In this document: positions 1-8,206 of the stretch, one piece after another
How positions within the stretch are numbered: position 1 is the stretch's first letter
Layout of the letters: the number at the start of each line of letters is the position of its first letter
Assembly (NCBI RefSeq): GCF_018332695.1
Contig: NZ_BOQN01000016.1
Coordinates: forward strand, 1 to 64,000
DNA from: Paractinoplanes toevensis
GTDB taxonomy: Bacteria > Actinomycetota > Actinomycetes > Mycobacteriales > Micromonosporaceae
Length of the DNA: 64,000 bases
Direction: 5' to 3'
Program-made: the position numbers and the translations under genes
The notes under the pieces: model-generated
Seen by the model: the letters and a program-made list of their open reading frames with translations, nothing else
What the model was told of the DNA's origin: nothing
Databases searched by the model: none

Positions 1-286
1 CTCTGTCCGCACGCTAAGTCCACAAGATCACGTCCGACCGAGCCGGCAGCATCGGACATAGGCGATATGTCATGTCTTTCTGACCGCTCGGTGACCCAGA
101 GCGTGGAAGCACTGCTCATCAGGCGGGACTATGCCCGGGATCCGGGACGACGACCCAGTATCCGAGAGAAACGACCACCCTGCAGGAGCCGACGGCTGCC
201 GCCCGGGACTGTTCCCGCCGGCGGGCCGGTGGGCGGGTCGGGGTTGCGAGCTTGAGCCGGGCCCGCCCGCAGCGAGCGCGCGGAGG
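1..286. other. No gene recognised at left edge
   Basis: Open frames here are GC-rich shadows with no recognisable motif. The stretch lies directly upstream of an N-terminally incomplete acetyltransferase, so it may hold unrelated or rearranged DNA that replaced the front half of that gene. Confidence 0.4.
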
Positions 287-613
287 GTGAGTTGCACCTG
301 CCGGGACCGCGTGCCACGAGAGCGAGCCGGCGCGTACCGAAAGCGCGCGGCCTGGCTCCTCGTCGCGGAACGGGTGCCCGGAGACGAGTCGATGGACCGG
401 CGATACGGCGACGTCCAGTCGGTCATGGTCCGCGAGGAGTACCGCAATCGGGGCATCGGCGCCGCACTGATGGCCGCGATCCTGGCCGAGGCCGGCGCCC
501 GGGACCTGTTGCACGTGACCGTCCACTCCGGCCGCCGCGCGGTCGAGTTCTACCTGCGCAACGGCTTCCGCCACCACCGCCAGATCCTGCTCTGGGAACC
601 GGCCGACCGCTGA
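287..613 (+). pseudogene. GNAT acetyltransferase, C-terminal part only
   Basis: The last ~85 residues carry the GNAT acetyl-CoA-binding motif A (VMVREEYRNRGIGAALMA) followed by the usual motif-B region (VEFYLRNGFRHHR). A complete GNAT domain is about 140-150 residues. The frame stays open upstream to about position 131, but its translation is arginine/proline-rich and does not look like the first GNAT strands and helices. The GTG at 287 is the first in-frame start near the recognisable part, but no convincing ribosome binding site precedes it. I therefore call it a truncated acetyltransferase. It converges on the ROK gene with about 4 bases between stop codons. The substrate cannot be inferred. 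Confidence 0.6.
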
Positions 614-617
614 GGAA

Positions 618-1820
618 TCAGGCGCGGGCCAGCCAGGAGTTCGGGTCCTGGCGGACTCGGTCGATCGCGCTCAGGGCGGCGCCGATCACCGCCGCGTCCG
701 GGCCCAGCGGGGCCGGGCGCACCGACACCGGGGCCCAGCTCGCGGTCAGGACGCGGCGGTTCAGTTCGCGTTCTACGCCCTCGGTCAGCCAGGATGCCAG
801 CAGTGAGTAGCTGCCGCCCAGCAGGACCGTGTCGACGTCGATGATGTTGATCAGGGCGGAGAGGGCCACGCCCAGCGCCGTGCCGGCCCGGTCCAGAGCG
901 GCCAGGGTGTCGCGGTCACCCGAGGAGGCCAGGATGTCGATGGCGACGGCCGGAGCGGGGGCGGCCGCCGGTGCAGCGGGGGCGAGGATCTGTTGCAGGC
1001 CGGCGTAGTGCTGCAGGCACCCGGTGGCGCCGCACGCGCACACCGGGCCGTCGGCGGTCACCGCGACGTGCCCGAGTGAACCGCTCCAGCCGCGGGCGCC
1101 CCGCAGCAGGGCGCCTTCCAGAACTATCCCGGCGCCGATGTCGAACTCTCCGCTGACGCAGACGAAGTTGCGCAGCGCCGGCGCGCTCGCGTACAGCTCG
1201 CCGAGTGCGGCCAGGCCGGCGTCGTTGTCCACCATGACCTCGCCGAGCGCGTGCCGCAGTGCCGCCGCGGCGTCGACGTCCCGCCAGCCCAGCACCGGTG
1301 CGAACCGGACGACGCCGGCGTTCTCGACCGGGCCGGGCGCGGCGAGGGTCGTACCCACGACGGTCAGTTTTTCGGCGGCGGCCGCCGCCATCGCCGCGCG
1401 GCCCATGTCGGCCAGCCGGGCCAGCGTGTCGGCCGCGGCCGGCGGCCGTGGGGCGAAGGCCAGGTGCCGCACGGTTCCGGTCAGGTCGACCACGCAGGCC
1501 GACAGGGCGTCGACGCGGATGTCCAGGCCGAGCCCGGCCGGGCCGGTCGGGGCGAGGCTGAGCCCGACGCGGGGGCGGCCGCTGTTGCCGGAGCGGGCCG
1601 GGCCGGCCTCGACGATCAGGCCGCCGGCCAGCAACTCGTCGACGATGCGGGTGATGGTCGGCCGGGTCAGGCCGGTCGCGACGGCGAGCTCGATCCGGGA
1701 GATCGGCGCGGGCGCGCCGACGATCTGCCGGAACGTCAGGGAGAGGTTGTGGGCCCGCAGGCTTTCCTGCCGTACGGGGGTGTCCGTGGCCGGCGCCACG
1801 CGATGCACCGGCCTTGTCAT
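618..1820 (-). CDS. ROK-family transcriptional regulator
   Basis: 400 residues. The N-terminal ~75 residues form a winged helix-turn-helix (FRQIVGAPAPISRIELAVATGLTRPTITRIVDELLAGGLI). The ROK sugar-kinase-like fold follows, with the zinc-binding signature GHVAVTADGPVCACGATGC and a downstream glycine-rich ATP-site-like segment (VLLGGSY). Members with an HTH (XylR/NagC type) are usually repressors that respond to sugars. The ATG was chosen because it overlaps the TGA of the upstream DUF6807 gene (ATGA), making this the last gene of a five-gene leftward operon of polysaccharide-utilisation genes; longer in-frame starts give low-complexity sequence. It probably controls this operon and the divergent transporter. 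Inducer unknown. Confidence 0.88.
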   Translation of the reverse strand: MTRPVHRVAPATDTPVRQESLRAHNLSLTFRQIVGAPAPISRIELAVATGLTRPTITRIVDELLAGGLIVEAGPARSGNSGRPRVGLSLAPTGPAGLGLDIRVDALSACVVDLTGTVRHLAFAPRPPAAADTLARLADMGRAAMAAAAAEKLTVVGTTLAAPGPVENAGVVRFAPVLGWRDVDAAAALRHALGEVMVDNDAGLAALGELYASAPALRNFVCVSGEFDIGAGIVLEGALLRGARGWSGSLGHVAVTADGPVCACGATGCLQHYAGLQQILAPAAPAAAPAPAVAIDILASSGDRDTLAALDRAGTALGVALSALINIIDVDTVLLGGSYSLLASWLTEGVERELNRRVLTASWAPVSVRPAPLGPDAAVIGAALSAIDRVRQDPNSWLARA

Positions 1821-2638
1821 GAAACCAGCTGCCCGGCGTACGCGGCGGCCCGCGCCCCGGACAGCGCACCGTCCGCGACCACGGTGACCACCCGCCGGGT
1901 CAGCGACGCACCGGGCGCGAGCACGAGCGGCGCGTCCCAGGCCAGCGCCGAGCCGACGCCCAGGTAGTCGCGGGTGCGCACGAACCACCGGTCGGCCCGG
2001 GTGGCGGCGTCCCCGGCGACGAACACCAGCGTCCAGCCGGCCGACTCGATCGACATCCAGGGCGCGGAGCGGCCGTGCACGTCGGCGGAGAGCCGGGACG
2101 GCCCGGCCGACGGCGCTCGCCAGAAGAACCCGCCGTAGCCGGCGCCGGCCCGGCCGTGGATGGCCGGGCTGCGGATCGGCAGGTCCCGTTCGGCCACGTT
2201 GGCCAGGGTGAACGCGAAGTCGAGGGCCCAGGCGGTGTCGTCCAGCGGGCGGGCCTCGATGGTTCGCCGTTCGGCGAGCAGCGACGCGCCGTCGATGGTG
2301 TCCCAGCGCAGCGCCTCGGCCAGTGCCGTGTCGCTGCGCCGCAGCCAGCGCACGTGCCGCTGGGTGCCCTGGTTGTCGAGCCAGGCGGGCCCGTGCTCGG
2401 GGGTGAAGGTGCGGCCGCCCCAGAAGTTGCCGCCGTCGACCTCGGCGACCGCGACGCTGACGCCGAGGTGGTGCCGGTGCGACGGCGGCATCAGCTCGGT
2501 GACGACCGCGCCGCCCAGCGTGCGGACGGGGTGCAGGTAGGGCCGGGGGGAGAGCCCGACGGGCAGGTCGGGCTGCCAGGCGTACTCGGCGACGGTCCGG
2601 TCGGCGACACGCAGGACAGCTGGGGCGTCACCGGTCAC
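1817..2638 (-). CDS. DUF6807 (PmoA-like) protein
   Basis: 273 residues of the DUF6807 family, often mislabelled 'methane oxygenase PmoA'. Diagnostic stretches are RPYLHPVRTLGG, the histidine cluster PPSHRHHLGVSVA, NFWGG, and GAGYGGFFWRAP. The family is soluble and frequent in carbohydrate-utilisation loci; its activity is not established here. The GTG at 2638 is preceded by a good GGAGG with ~7-base spacing and gives the same length as the paralogue at 5934-6752 (272 residues). A GTG at 2683, abutting the upstream stop, is the longer alternative. Its stop overlaps the ROK start. Confidence 0.85.
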   Translation of the reverse strand: MTGDAPAVLRVADRTVAEYAWQPDLPVGLSPRPYLHPVRTLGGAVVTELMPPSHRHHLGVSVAVAEVDGGNFWGGRTFTPEHGPAWLDNQGTQRHVRWLRRSDTALAEALRWDTIDGASLLAERRTIEARPLDDTAWALDFAFTLANVAERDLPIRSPAIHGRAGAGYGGFFWRAPSAGPSRLSADVHGRSAPWMSIESAGWTLVFVAGDAATRADRWFVRTRDYLGVGSALAWDAPLVLAPGASLTRRVVTVVADGALSGARAAAYAGQLVS

Positions 2639-2683
2639 GCGTGCCTCCGGGCCAGGGGATCCGTACGCCAGCAGGATAGCCAC

Positions 2684-4414
2684 CTATCGCAGGTAGGCGG
2701 CGACGGTGAAGGCCGTCGCCCGCGCGGCGGTCAGTTGCGGCCGGTCGGGGCCGGTTCCGACGCCGGGCCCGCGGTTGCGGTACTCGGCGAAGCGTCCGGA
2801 GCCGGTCCAGGGCGCGGCGGCGATCTGTGCGCCGAGCACCGAGTCACGCACGACGATCTGGCCGGACTCGCCGAGGTGAACCGTTCCGGCGGGGGCGGCA
2901 CCGTCGAAGACGCAGCGGCTGAACAGGAATCCGTAGCGCTCGCGGGCCGGGGTGGTGGGCGCGGCGATCGTGCCGGGCGTGTCGGTCAGCACGGTGCACC
3001 GGTCGAGGACGGCGACGGCGGCACCGGCGGCCCGGCCGGCCAGGGTGCAGTCGCGAAGATGGGTGCGGCCACCGTCGGCCTGGTAGCCGCCGTCGATCCG
3101 GACCCGGTCGAGGACGGCCCGGTCGCCGGCGGTGCGCACGGCCACGCTGCCGGCCACGGTCAGCCCGCGCACGGTGTTGCCGTCGCCGAGCAGCCCGAGC
3201 GTCGCGGCGCCGCCGGCTCCCCAGGTGCCGCCGTAGAACTTGGTCCCGTCCGGGCTCAGGTCGTAGGTGAGCACCGTTTCCGCGGTGCCGGTCACGGTCA
3301 CCGGCACCCGGGCCGGCCACACCCGCACGATCTCCCGGAAGACGCCCGGTCCGACCGCGATGGTCACCGGCCCGGTGGCGTCCCGCACCGCACCCAGGGC
3401 CGCGAGCAGGCTGCCGTAGTCGCCCGACCCGTCCAGGGCCACGGTGATCCGGCGGGGTGTGACCGCGGCCCGGCGGTGTGGTCCGGCGAACTGCCGCGTG
3501 TTCCGCGCGGCGACATCGGCCGGCTCCGACGCGTACGGGTAATAGCTCGCCGGATCGAACGCCGCGCCCCCGGAGTCGGTGCGACCGGAGGTCGCGCTGA
3601 AGCGATTGCCCCGCTGCACCAGCCCGGCCGTCGGGGACAGCACCACCAGGGGATCGTTGACGTGCTCGAACGTGCTGTCCTCCACGACCACCCGGGCGTA
3701 GTTGCGGGCCATCGTGCCGTATTGGGCGACATCGCTCAGGTAGTTGTCGTAGAGGTGCGCGGCGAGCGTGTTGTCGAGACTCCAGTTGCGCTGCACCGTG
3801 TTGCGGATCCAGTTGTGGTGCGCGGTGAGCCGGGTGACCACGTTGGCGGTCCAGCCGACGCCGAGAGCCTTGTTGATGTCGCTGATGATGTTCCAGGACA
3901 GCGTGATGTGGTCGGAGTCCTTGCGGATGTCGATGCCGCCGTCACCGACCCGCTCGATGAGGGTGTGGTCGATCCAGACGTGGTCGGCGGTGTCGAGGCG
4001 GATGCCGTCGTTGTCGTTGTCGGCGGTCTTGCCGTCGAAGTCGCCGGGGATGTAGGAGTCCCGGATGGTCAGGTTCCGGATGATCACGTTGTGGGTTCCA
4101 TCGAGGAACAGCCCGCCCCCGACGAGTTCCGCACCCGCGCCCTCACCGGTGATGGTCTTGTCCGACCCCACCCGGATCATGTCGCCGAACGGGTCGACAA
4201 GGATGCTCCCGGCGACCCGGATGGTCAGCGGTTCGGCAGCCGCCGCGTACGCCCGCAGCTCGGCGAGCGTGGTGGCCCGCACCACCGCTCCCCCGCTCCC
4301 GCCGGTGGTTCCGGCGGCGAAGCCGACGGCCTGATCGGCCCAGACCTCGGCGGCCGGGTGGTGGGCCGGCGCCACGAGACCGGACGCGGCGAGGATGAGT
4401 GCCAGAAGTTTCAT
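2684..4414 (-). CDS. Secreted pectate lyase (PL1) fused to degenerate pectinesterase-like domain
   Basis: 576 residues with a short signal peptide (MKLLALILAASGLVAPA). Residues ~25-330 form a parallel beta-helix pectate lyase: FAAGTTGGSGG near the start, DNDGIRLDTADHVWIDH, GIDIRKDSDHITLSWN, and HHNWIRNTVQRNWSLDN, where the arginine is in the catalytic-Arg position of PL1. After a linker, residues ~345-576 begin like a CE8 pectin methylesterase (ITVALDGSGDYGSLLAAL, GVFREIV) but lack the CE8 motifs QDTL, DFIFG and LGRPW, which the CE8 enzyme at 10002-11414 retains. The lyase half should act extracellularly on polygalacturonate; the second half may be a binding or structural domain. Start ATG overlaps the GH43 stop by one base (TGATG). 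Confidence 0.85.
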   Translation of the reverse strand: MKLLALILAASGLVAPAHHPAAEVWADQAVGFAAGTTGGSGGAVVRATTLAELRAYAAAAEPLTIRVAGSILVDPFGDMIRVGSDKTITGEGAGAELVGGGLFLDGTHNVIIRNLTIRDSYIPGDFDGKTADNDNDGIRLDTADHVWIDHTLIERVGDGGIDIRKDSDHITLSWNIISDINKALGVGWTANVVTRLTAHHNWIRNTVQRNWSLDNTLAAHLYDNYLSDVAQYGTMARNYARVVVEDSTFEHVNDPLVVLSPTAGLVQRGNRFSATSGRTDSGGAAFDPASYYPYASEPADVAARNTRQFAGPHRRAAVTPRRITVALDGSGDYGSLLAALGAVRDATGPVTIAVGPGVFREIVRVWPARVPVTVTGTAETVLTYDLSPDGTKFYGGTWGAGGAATLGLLGDGNTVRGLTVAGSVAVRTAGDRAVLDRVRIDGGYQADGGRTHLRDCTLAGRAAGAAVAVLDRCTVLTDTPGTIAAPTTPARERYGFLFSRCVFDGAAPAGTVHLGESGQIVVRDSVLGAQIAAAPWTGSGRFAEYRNRGPGVGTGPDRPQLTAARATAFTVAAYLR

Positions 4415-5937
4415 CAGGCCTCCCGGGAACGCAACGGCAGGAGTTCCGCATCGCCGGGTCCGGCGACGCGGAACGGTTCGAACTCGGCCCGTCCGCCACC
4501 GGCCCCGGGCCGGGCGGTGGCGAACAGGCCGAGGGTGGCGCCGATCCAACCGCCCGGGACGGCGGCGAAGGATGCTTCGATCCCCTCGGCTTCGAGGTGG
4601 ACGACGGCGCCGTCGGTAACGGTCACGGTGAGGCGGACCTCGGCGTCGGCGGCGACCGGGACCGGCGTCACCAGATCCCGTTCCGGCCCGCCGGGGGCGT
4701 CGGCGGTGCGGCAGACGAGAACGGTTCCGCCGGGCCGGTGGTCCAGCCCGATCCAGGCGTACGCCTTGCCGCGCACCACCATCCCGGCGCGGGAGCCGGC
4801 CGGCGCGTCGAGGCGCAGCGTGGTCTCCGCCCGGAAGCGCGGCCCCGGCAGCCGCTGGCCGAGCACGGTGGGCACGTCCCGCAGATCCGCCGACGGCCAG
4901 GGCACGCAGGCCATCCGGAGCCCGTCATCCCCGGGCGGCAGCAGCCAGCCCGGCTGGGGATTGGCCGGCCAGGTCCACTGTGGGCCGGGCCGGCCGCCGA
5001 CGAAGCGGTCGCCGCTCGGCGGGGCGCACACCGGGCCGCCCTGCAGCGGCTTGCGGTGCCGGATGACCGGGACCCCCCGATCCCCGATCACCGGCCAGCC
5101 CTCGTCGTCGGTGGTCACCGGCTGCAGGTGCACCACCCGGCCGTAGGCGCCACGGTCCTGGAAGTGAACGAACCAGTCGTCCACCCAGGCGCCCTGGTGC
5201 GGGCCGTTGATCTCGGTGTCGCCCTGGGCCAGGACGACCCGCGGCTCGTAGTGGCCGAGGACGCTGCGCGAGCGCATCGCGTACTGCCAGCCGTTCGCGA
5301 CGCCGCCGGCCGGGGCGAAGATCCAGTACCAGCCGTCGCGCCGGTACCACTTGGGGCCCTCGAGGGTGTAGCACCCGGGGACGGCGTCGCCGTCCACCAG
5401 GACCATGCCGGTGTCGAGCGGGCGGGTCAGGTCCGGCGTCATCCGGTACGCGGTGAGCCGGTTGTTGAATCCGCATCGGCTCTTGGCCCAGGCGTGCACG
5501 AGGTAGGCGTTCCCGTCGTCGTCCCACAGCGGGCACGGGTCGATGAGCCCCCTACCGGCCAGGATCAGGCGGGGCGGCGTCCACGGTCCGCGCGGATCGG
5601 CCGCCGTCGTGACGTAGATGCCGTGATCGGGATCGGGGTAGACGATCCAGAACCGCCCGGCGTGATACCGCAGCGCCGGCGCCCACACCCCGCACCCGTG
5701 CCGGGGCGTGGCATAGACGGCCTCCGGCACGAGCCGTTGCAGGGCGTGCCCGACGAACCGCCAGTTCACCAGGTCGGTGGAGTGCAGCACGGGCAGCCCC
5801 GGCACCCGGTTGAAGCTGGACGCGATCAGGTAGAAGTCCCGCCCGGCCCGTGCGACGTCGGGGTCCGACCAGTCGCCGAACAGCACCGGGTTGCGGTAAC
5901 ACCCGTCCCCGGTGTCGGCGCTCCACACCTCGGTCAT
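4414..5937 (-). CDS. Glycoside hydrolase family 43 (beta-xylosidase / arabinofuranosidase type)
   Basis: 507 residues, no signal peptide, so probably cytoplasmic. A five-bladed propeller occupies residues ~1-300 and a beta-sandwich ~315-500. The three GH43 acidic residues are visible: base Asp25 in DWSDPDV, a pKa-modulating Asp near 134 in GLIDPCPLWDDDG, and the acid Glu near 193 in YTLEGPKWY. The layout resembles the exo-acting beta-xylosidase / alpha-L-arabinofuranosidase branch with a C-terminal beta-sandwich domain. It likely trims oligosaccharides imported by a co-regulated transporter. ATG overlaps the upstream DUF6807 stop (ATGA), and its own stop overlaps the pectate lyase start. Exact substrate undetermined. 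Confidence 0.87.
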   Translation of the reverse strand: MTEVWSADTGDGCYRNPVLFGDWSDPDVARAGRDFYLIASSFNRVPGLPVLHSTDLVNWRFVGHALQRLVPEAVYATPRHGCGVWAPALRYHAGRFWIVYPDPDHGIYVTTAADPRGPWTPPRLILAGRGLIDPCPLWDDDGNAYLVHAWAKSRCGFNNRLTAYRMTPDLTRPLDTGMVLVDGDAVPGCYTLEGPKWYRRDGWYWIFAPAGGVANGWQYAMRSRSVLGHYEPRVVLAQGDTEINGPHQGAWVDDWFVHFQDRGAYGRVVHLQPVTTDDEGWPVIGDRGVPVIRHRKPLQGGPVCAPPSGDRFVGGRPGPQWTWPANPQPGWLLPPGDDGLRMACVPWPSADLRDVPTVLGQRLPGPRFRAETTLRLDAPAGSRAGMVVRGKAYAWIGLDHRPGGTVLVCRTADAPGGPERDLVTPVPVAADAEVRLTVTVTDGAVVHLEAEGIEASFAAVPGGWIGATLGLFATARPGAGGGRAEFEPFRVAGPGDAELLPLRSREA

Positions 5938-6752
5938 CGGGCGGCCGCCTCAAGGATGTGGTCGGTGGGCGGCCCGTCGGCGACCAGGACGGACAGGCGC
6001 CGGGTCAGGACGCCGCCCGCCGCAACGGTCACCGGGCGGTCCCAGGCGATCGCCGAGCACACCCCGGCGTAGTCGGAGGCCCGCACGAACCACGGGTCGG
6101 CGTGCGCGCCGGTCCGGAAGACGAGGGTCCACGCGGCGGCCTGCGACTCGCTGCCGGTCAGGACGACCCACGGTTCGCGGCTGCCGTGCGGGTCGCCGGC
6201 CGACCCGTACGCCCGGACCTGCGCGAGCCCGGCCGGAGCGCGCCAGAAGAACCCGCCGTACCCCGCGCCGGGCCGGCCCCGGGCACCGGGGCTGTCGATC
6301 ACCAGGGTCTCGCCGTCGATCCCGCTCAGCGCATACCCGACCCGCAGCCGCCACGAGGTGTCACCGACCGCCCGCACCGACAGTGACCGCACCTCGCGGG
6401 CCAGTGGCGCACCGTCGCGCCCGACCCAGCAGATCTCCTGCACCAGGCGGTCCCCGGAGCGGTGCAGCCAGCGCGCGTGCTGCTGGCGGCCGTGGTTGTC
6501 CAGGCGCACCGGGCCGCGACCGGCCACATAGGTGCTTCCGCCCCAGAAGTTGGCCTGGTTGAGCACCGGGATGGCCACGCTCGCGCCCAGGTGGTGCCGG
6601 TGGTCGGCGGGCATGAAGCCGGTGACGGTGGTGCCGGCCAGGGTCGTCACCGGATGCAGGTAGGGCCGGGGCGAGACGGCGGCCGGCAGGTCCGGATCCC
6701 ACACGTAGCGGGCAACCACGCGCCCGGCGCAGGTCAGGTTCACGGACGACAT
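5934..6752 (-). CDS. DUF6807 (PmoA-like) protein, first gene of leftward operon
   Basis: 272 residues, paralogous to the protein at 1817-2638: shared RPYLHPVTTLAGT, ADHRHHLGASVA, NFWGG, and GAGYGGFFWRAP. It leads the operon DUF6807, GH43, PL1 fusion, DUF6807, ROK, all coupled by overlaps except the gap before the second DUF6807 gene. It diverges from the sugar ABC transporter across a ~145-base intergenic region. The conserved histidines suggest metal or sugar binding, but the reaction is not known. Two copies in one operon suggest they handle different sugars or act on different steps. Confidence 0.85.
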   Translation of the reverse strand: MSSVNLTCAGRVVARYVWDPDLPAAVSPRPYLHPVTTLAGTTVTGFMPADHRHHLGASVAIPVLNQANFWGGSTYVAGRGPVRLDNHGRQQHARWLHRSGDRLVQEICWVGRDGAPLAREVRSLSVRAVGDTSWRLRVGYALSGIDGETLVIDSPGARGRPGAGYGGFFWRAPAGLAQVRAYGSAGDPHGSREPWVVLTGSESQAAAWTLVFRTGAHADPWFVRASDYAGVCSAIAWDRPVTVAAGGVLTRRLSVLVADGPPTDHILEAAAR

Positions 6753-6794
6753 GGTCGGTCAAGCTACCCGCGTCGAGAGAGTTACGTCAATGTC

Positions 6795-6882
6795 TGTAAC
6801 AAATTCGCATTACCTGAATACGTCCAGGTGGGAGAGCTGTTGACATGGACGGCACTCGATAGATAAAACACTGAAACAAATT
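6795..6882. promoter_or_regulatory. Candidate ROK half-sites in divergent intergenic region
   Basis: TGTAACAAATT (6795-6805) and TGAAACAAATT (6872-6882) are near-identical AT-rich direct repeats 77 bases apart in otherwise GC-rich DNA. Their AACAAATT core resembles half-sites bound by XylR/NagC-type ROK repressors. One lies near the leftward operon start, the other just upstream of the transporter ribosome binding site, so a looped or dual repression of both transcripts is plausible. Assignment to the ROK protein at 618-1820 is inference. Confidence 0.4.
6840..6868 (+). promoter_or_regulatory. Putative sigma-70-type promoter of the sugar ABC operon
   Basis: TTGACA at 6840-6845 is followed after 16-17 bases by GATAAAA (6862-6868). 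It lies 31 bases upstream of the GTG of the solute-binding protein, and the second AACAAATT repeat directly follows it, a position where a bound repressor would block initiation. Confidence 0.5.
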
Positions 6883-6898
6883 GACGAAGGGATCGATC

Positions 6899-8206
6899 GT
6901 GAACACTGTTGACCGGCGCGGGGCGCTGAAGCTCGCCGGCCTGGCCGGGTTGGCCGCCACCCTCCCCGCCTGTGGGCGTGGGTTCGGCGGGGGCGGCGAC
7001 CAGAAGGGTGACGCGGTCGAGCTGAACATGGTCTGGTGGGGTGACGCCGCGCGGGCCGAGAAGACCCAGAAAGCCCTCGACCTGTTCCACACCGCCAATC
7101 CCGGCATCCGGGTGCGCACCGAGTACCAGGACTCCTCGCCGTACAAGGACAAGCTGGTCACCCGGTTCGCCGCCGGCGATCCGCCGGATCTGATGGCGAT
7201 GCGCACCGACAGCCTCCGCGAGTACGCGAACCGCGGCGCCCTGCTGGATCTCGCCCAGCAGGGCGGCAAGCTCGACCTGTCCGGCCTGACCGATTCCGCC
7301 CGCGGCCTGGGCGTGGTCGGCCGGCAGAACTTCGGGGTGCCGTCCGGTCTGAACGCCATCGGCTTCGTCGTCGACAAGGCGCTGACCGACAAGTTCGGGG
7401 TGCAGATCCCGGACGGCGACACCTGGTCCTGGGAGGACCTGGCCACGTTCGCCAAGCAGGTCACGACGGCCAGCGGCGGCAAGGTCTACGGCACGAACTT
7501 CGAGGTCTGGACGATCGCCAACCTCATCGTCTGGACCCGCCAGCACGGCGAGGATTTCTACACCGCCGACGGCAAGCTCGGGATCACCGCTGCCACGATG
7601 ACCGGCTGGCTGGCGATGGTGCAGAAGATGCGGGCCGACAAGGCCTTCCCACCGGCCGGCTTCATCGACCCGAACGGCGGCGCGTCGGCCGCCCAGTCCT
7701 ACATCGCCAAGAAGGCGATCGCGTCGCAGATCATCCCGACCAACAACTTCCTCACCTTCGACAAGGTCTGCGGCGGGCAGTTGCAGCTGCTGCGGATCCC
7801 CGGCGAGACGCAGGGCGCGCGGCGCGGCCAGTCGATCGACACGCCCGCGCTGTGGTCGGTGGCGGCGAAGTCGAAGCACCCGGCCGAGACGCTCACCCTG
7901 CTGAACTTCCTGGTCAACGACGTGGCCGGGGCGAAGGCGGCGGGCACGACGCGGGGCGTTCCGGCCAGCCGGCCGGTGGCGACCGCGATCACCCCCGGGC
8001 TGGAGACCGACGATCAGCGGGCCTCGGCGTACCTGGCGGAGTTGCAGAACGAGAAGCTGCCGCCGTCGTACTCGTATCCGATCGGCGCCTCCAAACTCAC
8101 CAACATCCTCAAGTCGATCAGTACGGAGGTGGAGTTCGGCCGCAAGACCCCGGCGGCCGGGGCAGCCGAGTTCGTCGACGCGGGCCAGAAGGCTCTGTCG
8201 GCGTGA
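6899..8206 (+). CDS. Sugar ABC transporter substrate-binding lipoprotein
   Basis: 435 residues. The N-terminus (NTVDRRGALKLAGLAGLAAT then LPAC) shows a twin-arginine-like start and a lipobox, so the protein is a membrane-anchored lipoprotein. The body is a type-1 extracellular sugar-binding protein: NMVWWGDAARAEKTQKAL, YQDSSPYKDKLVTRFAAGDPP, and WSWEDLATFAKQV. The GTG at 6899 is chosen because GAAGGG sits 7 bases upstream; a TTG at 6881 would add six residues. Its stop overlaps the permease start (GTGA). Context with GH43 and pectinolytic enzymes suggests uptake of plant cell-wall oligosaccharides; which one is not determined. Confidence 0.92.
   Translation: MNTVDRRGALKLAGLAGLAATLPACGRGFGGGGDQKGDAVELNMVWWGDAARAEKTQKALDLFHTANPGIRVRTEYQDSSPYKDKLVTRFAAGDPPDLMAMRTDSLREYANRGALLDLAQQGGKLDLSGLTDSARGLGVVGRQNFGVPSGLNAIGFVVDKALTDKFGVQIPDGDTWSWEDLATFAKQVTTASGGKVYGTNFEVWTIANLIVWTRQHGEDFYTADGKLGITAATMTGWLAMVQKMRADKAFPPAGFIDPNGGASAAQSYIAKKAIASQIIPTNNFLTFDKVCGGQLQLLRIPGETQGARRGQSIDTPALWSVAAKSKHPAETLTLLNFLVNDVAGAKAAGTTRGVPASRPVATAITPGLETDDQRASAYLAELQNEKLPPSYSYPIGASKLTNILKSISTEVEFGRKTPAAGAAEFVDAGQKALSA

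Noticed and set aside
1817-2638. Particulate methane monooxygenase subunit
   Set aside because: The name PmoA for this family is historical; the protein is soluble, lacks membrane spans and sits among carbohydrate genes.
2075-5146. 1023-residue open frame on the + strand
   Set aside because: It lies antisense to four genes with clear family motifs; its Gly/Arg/Pro/Asp-rich translation is the usual high-GC shadow.
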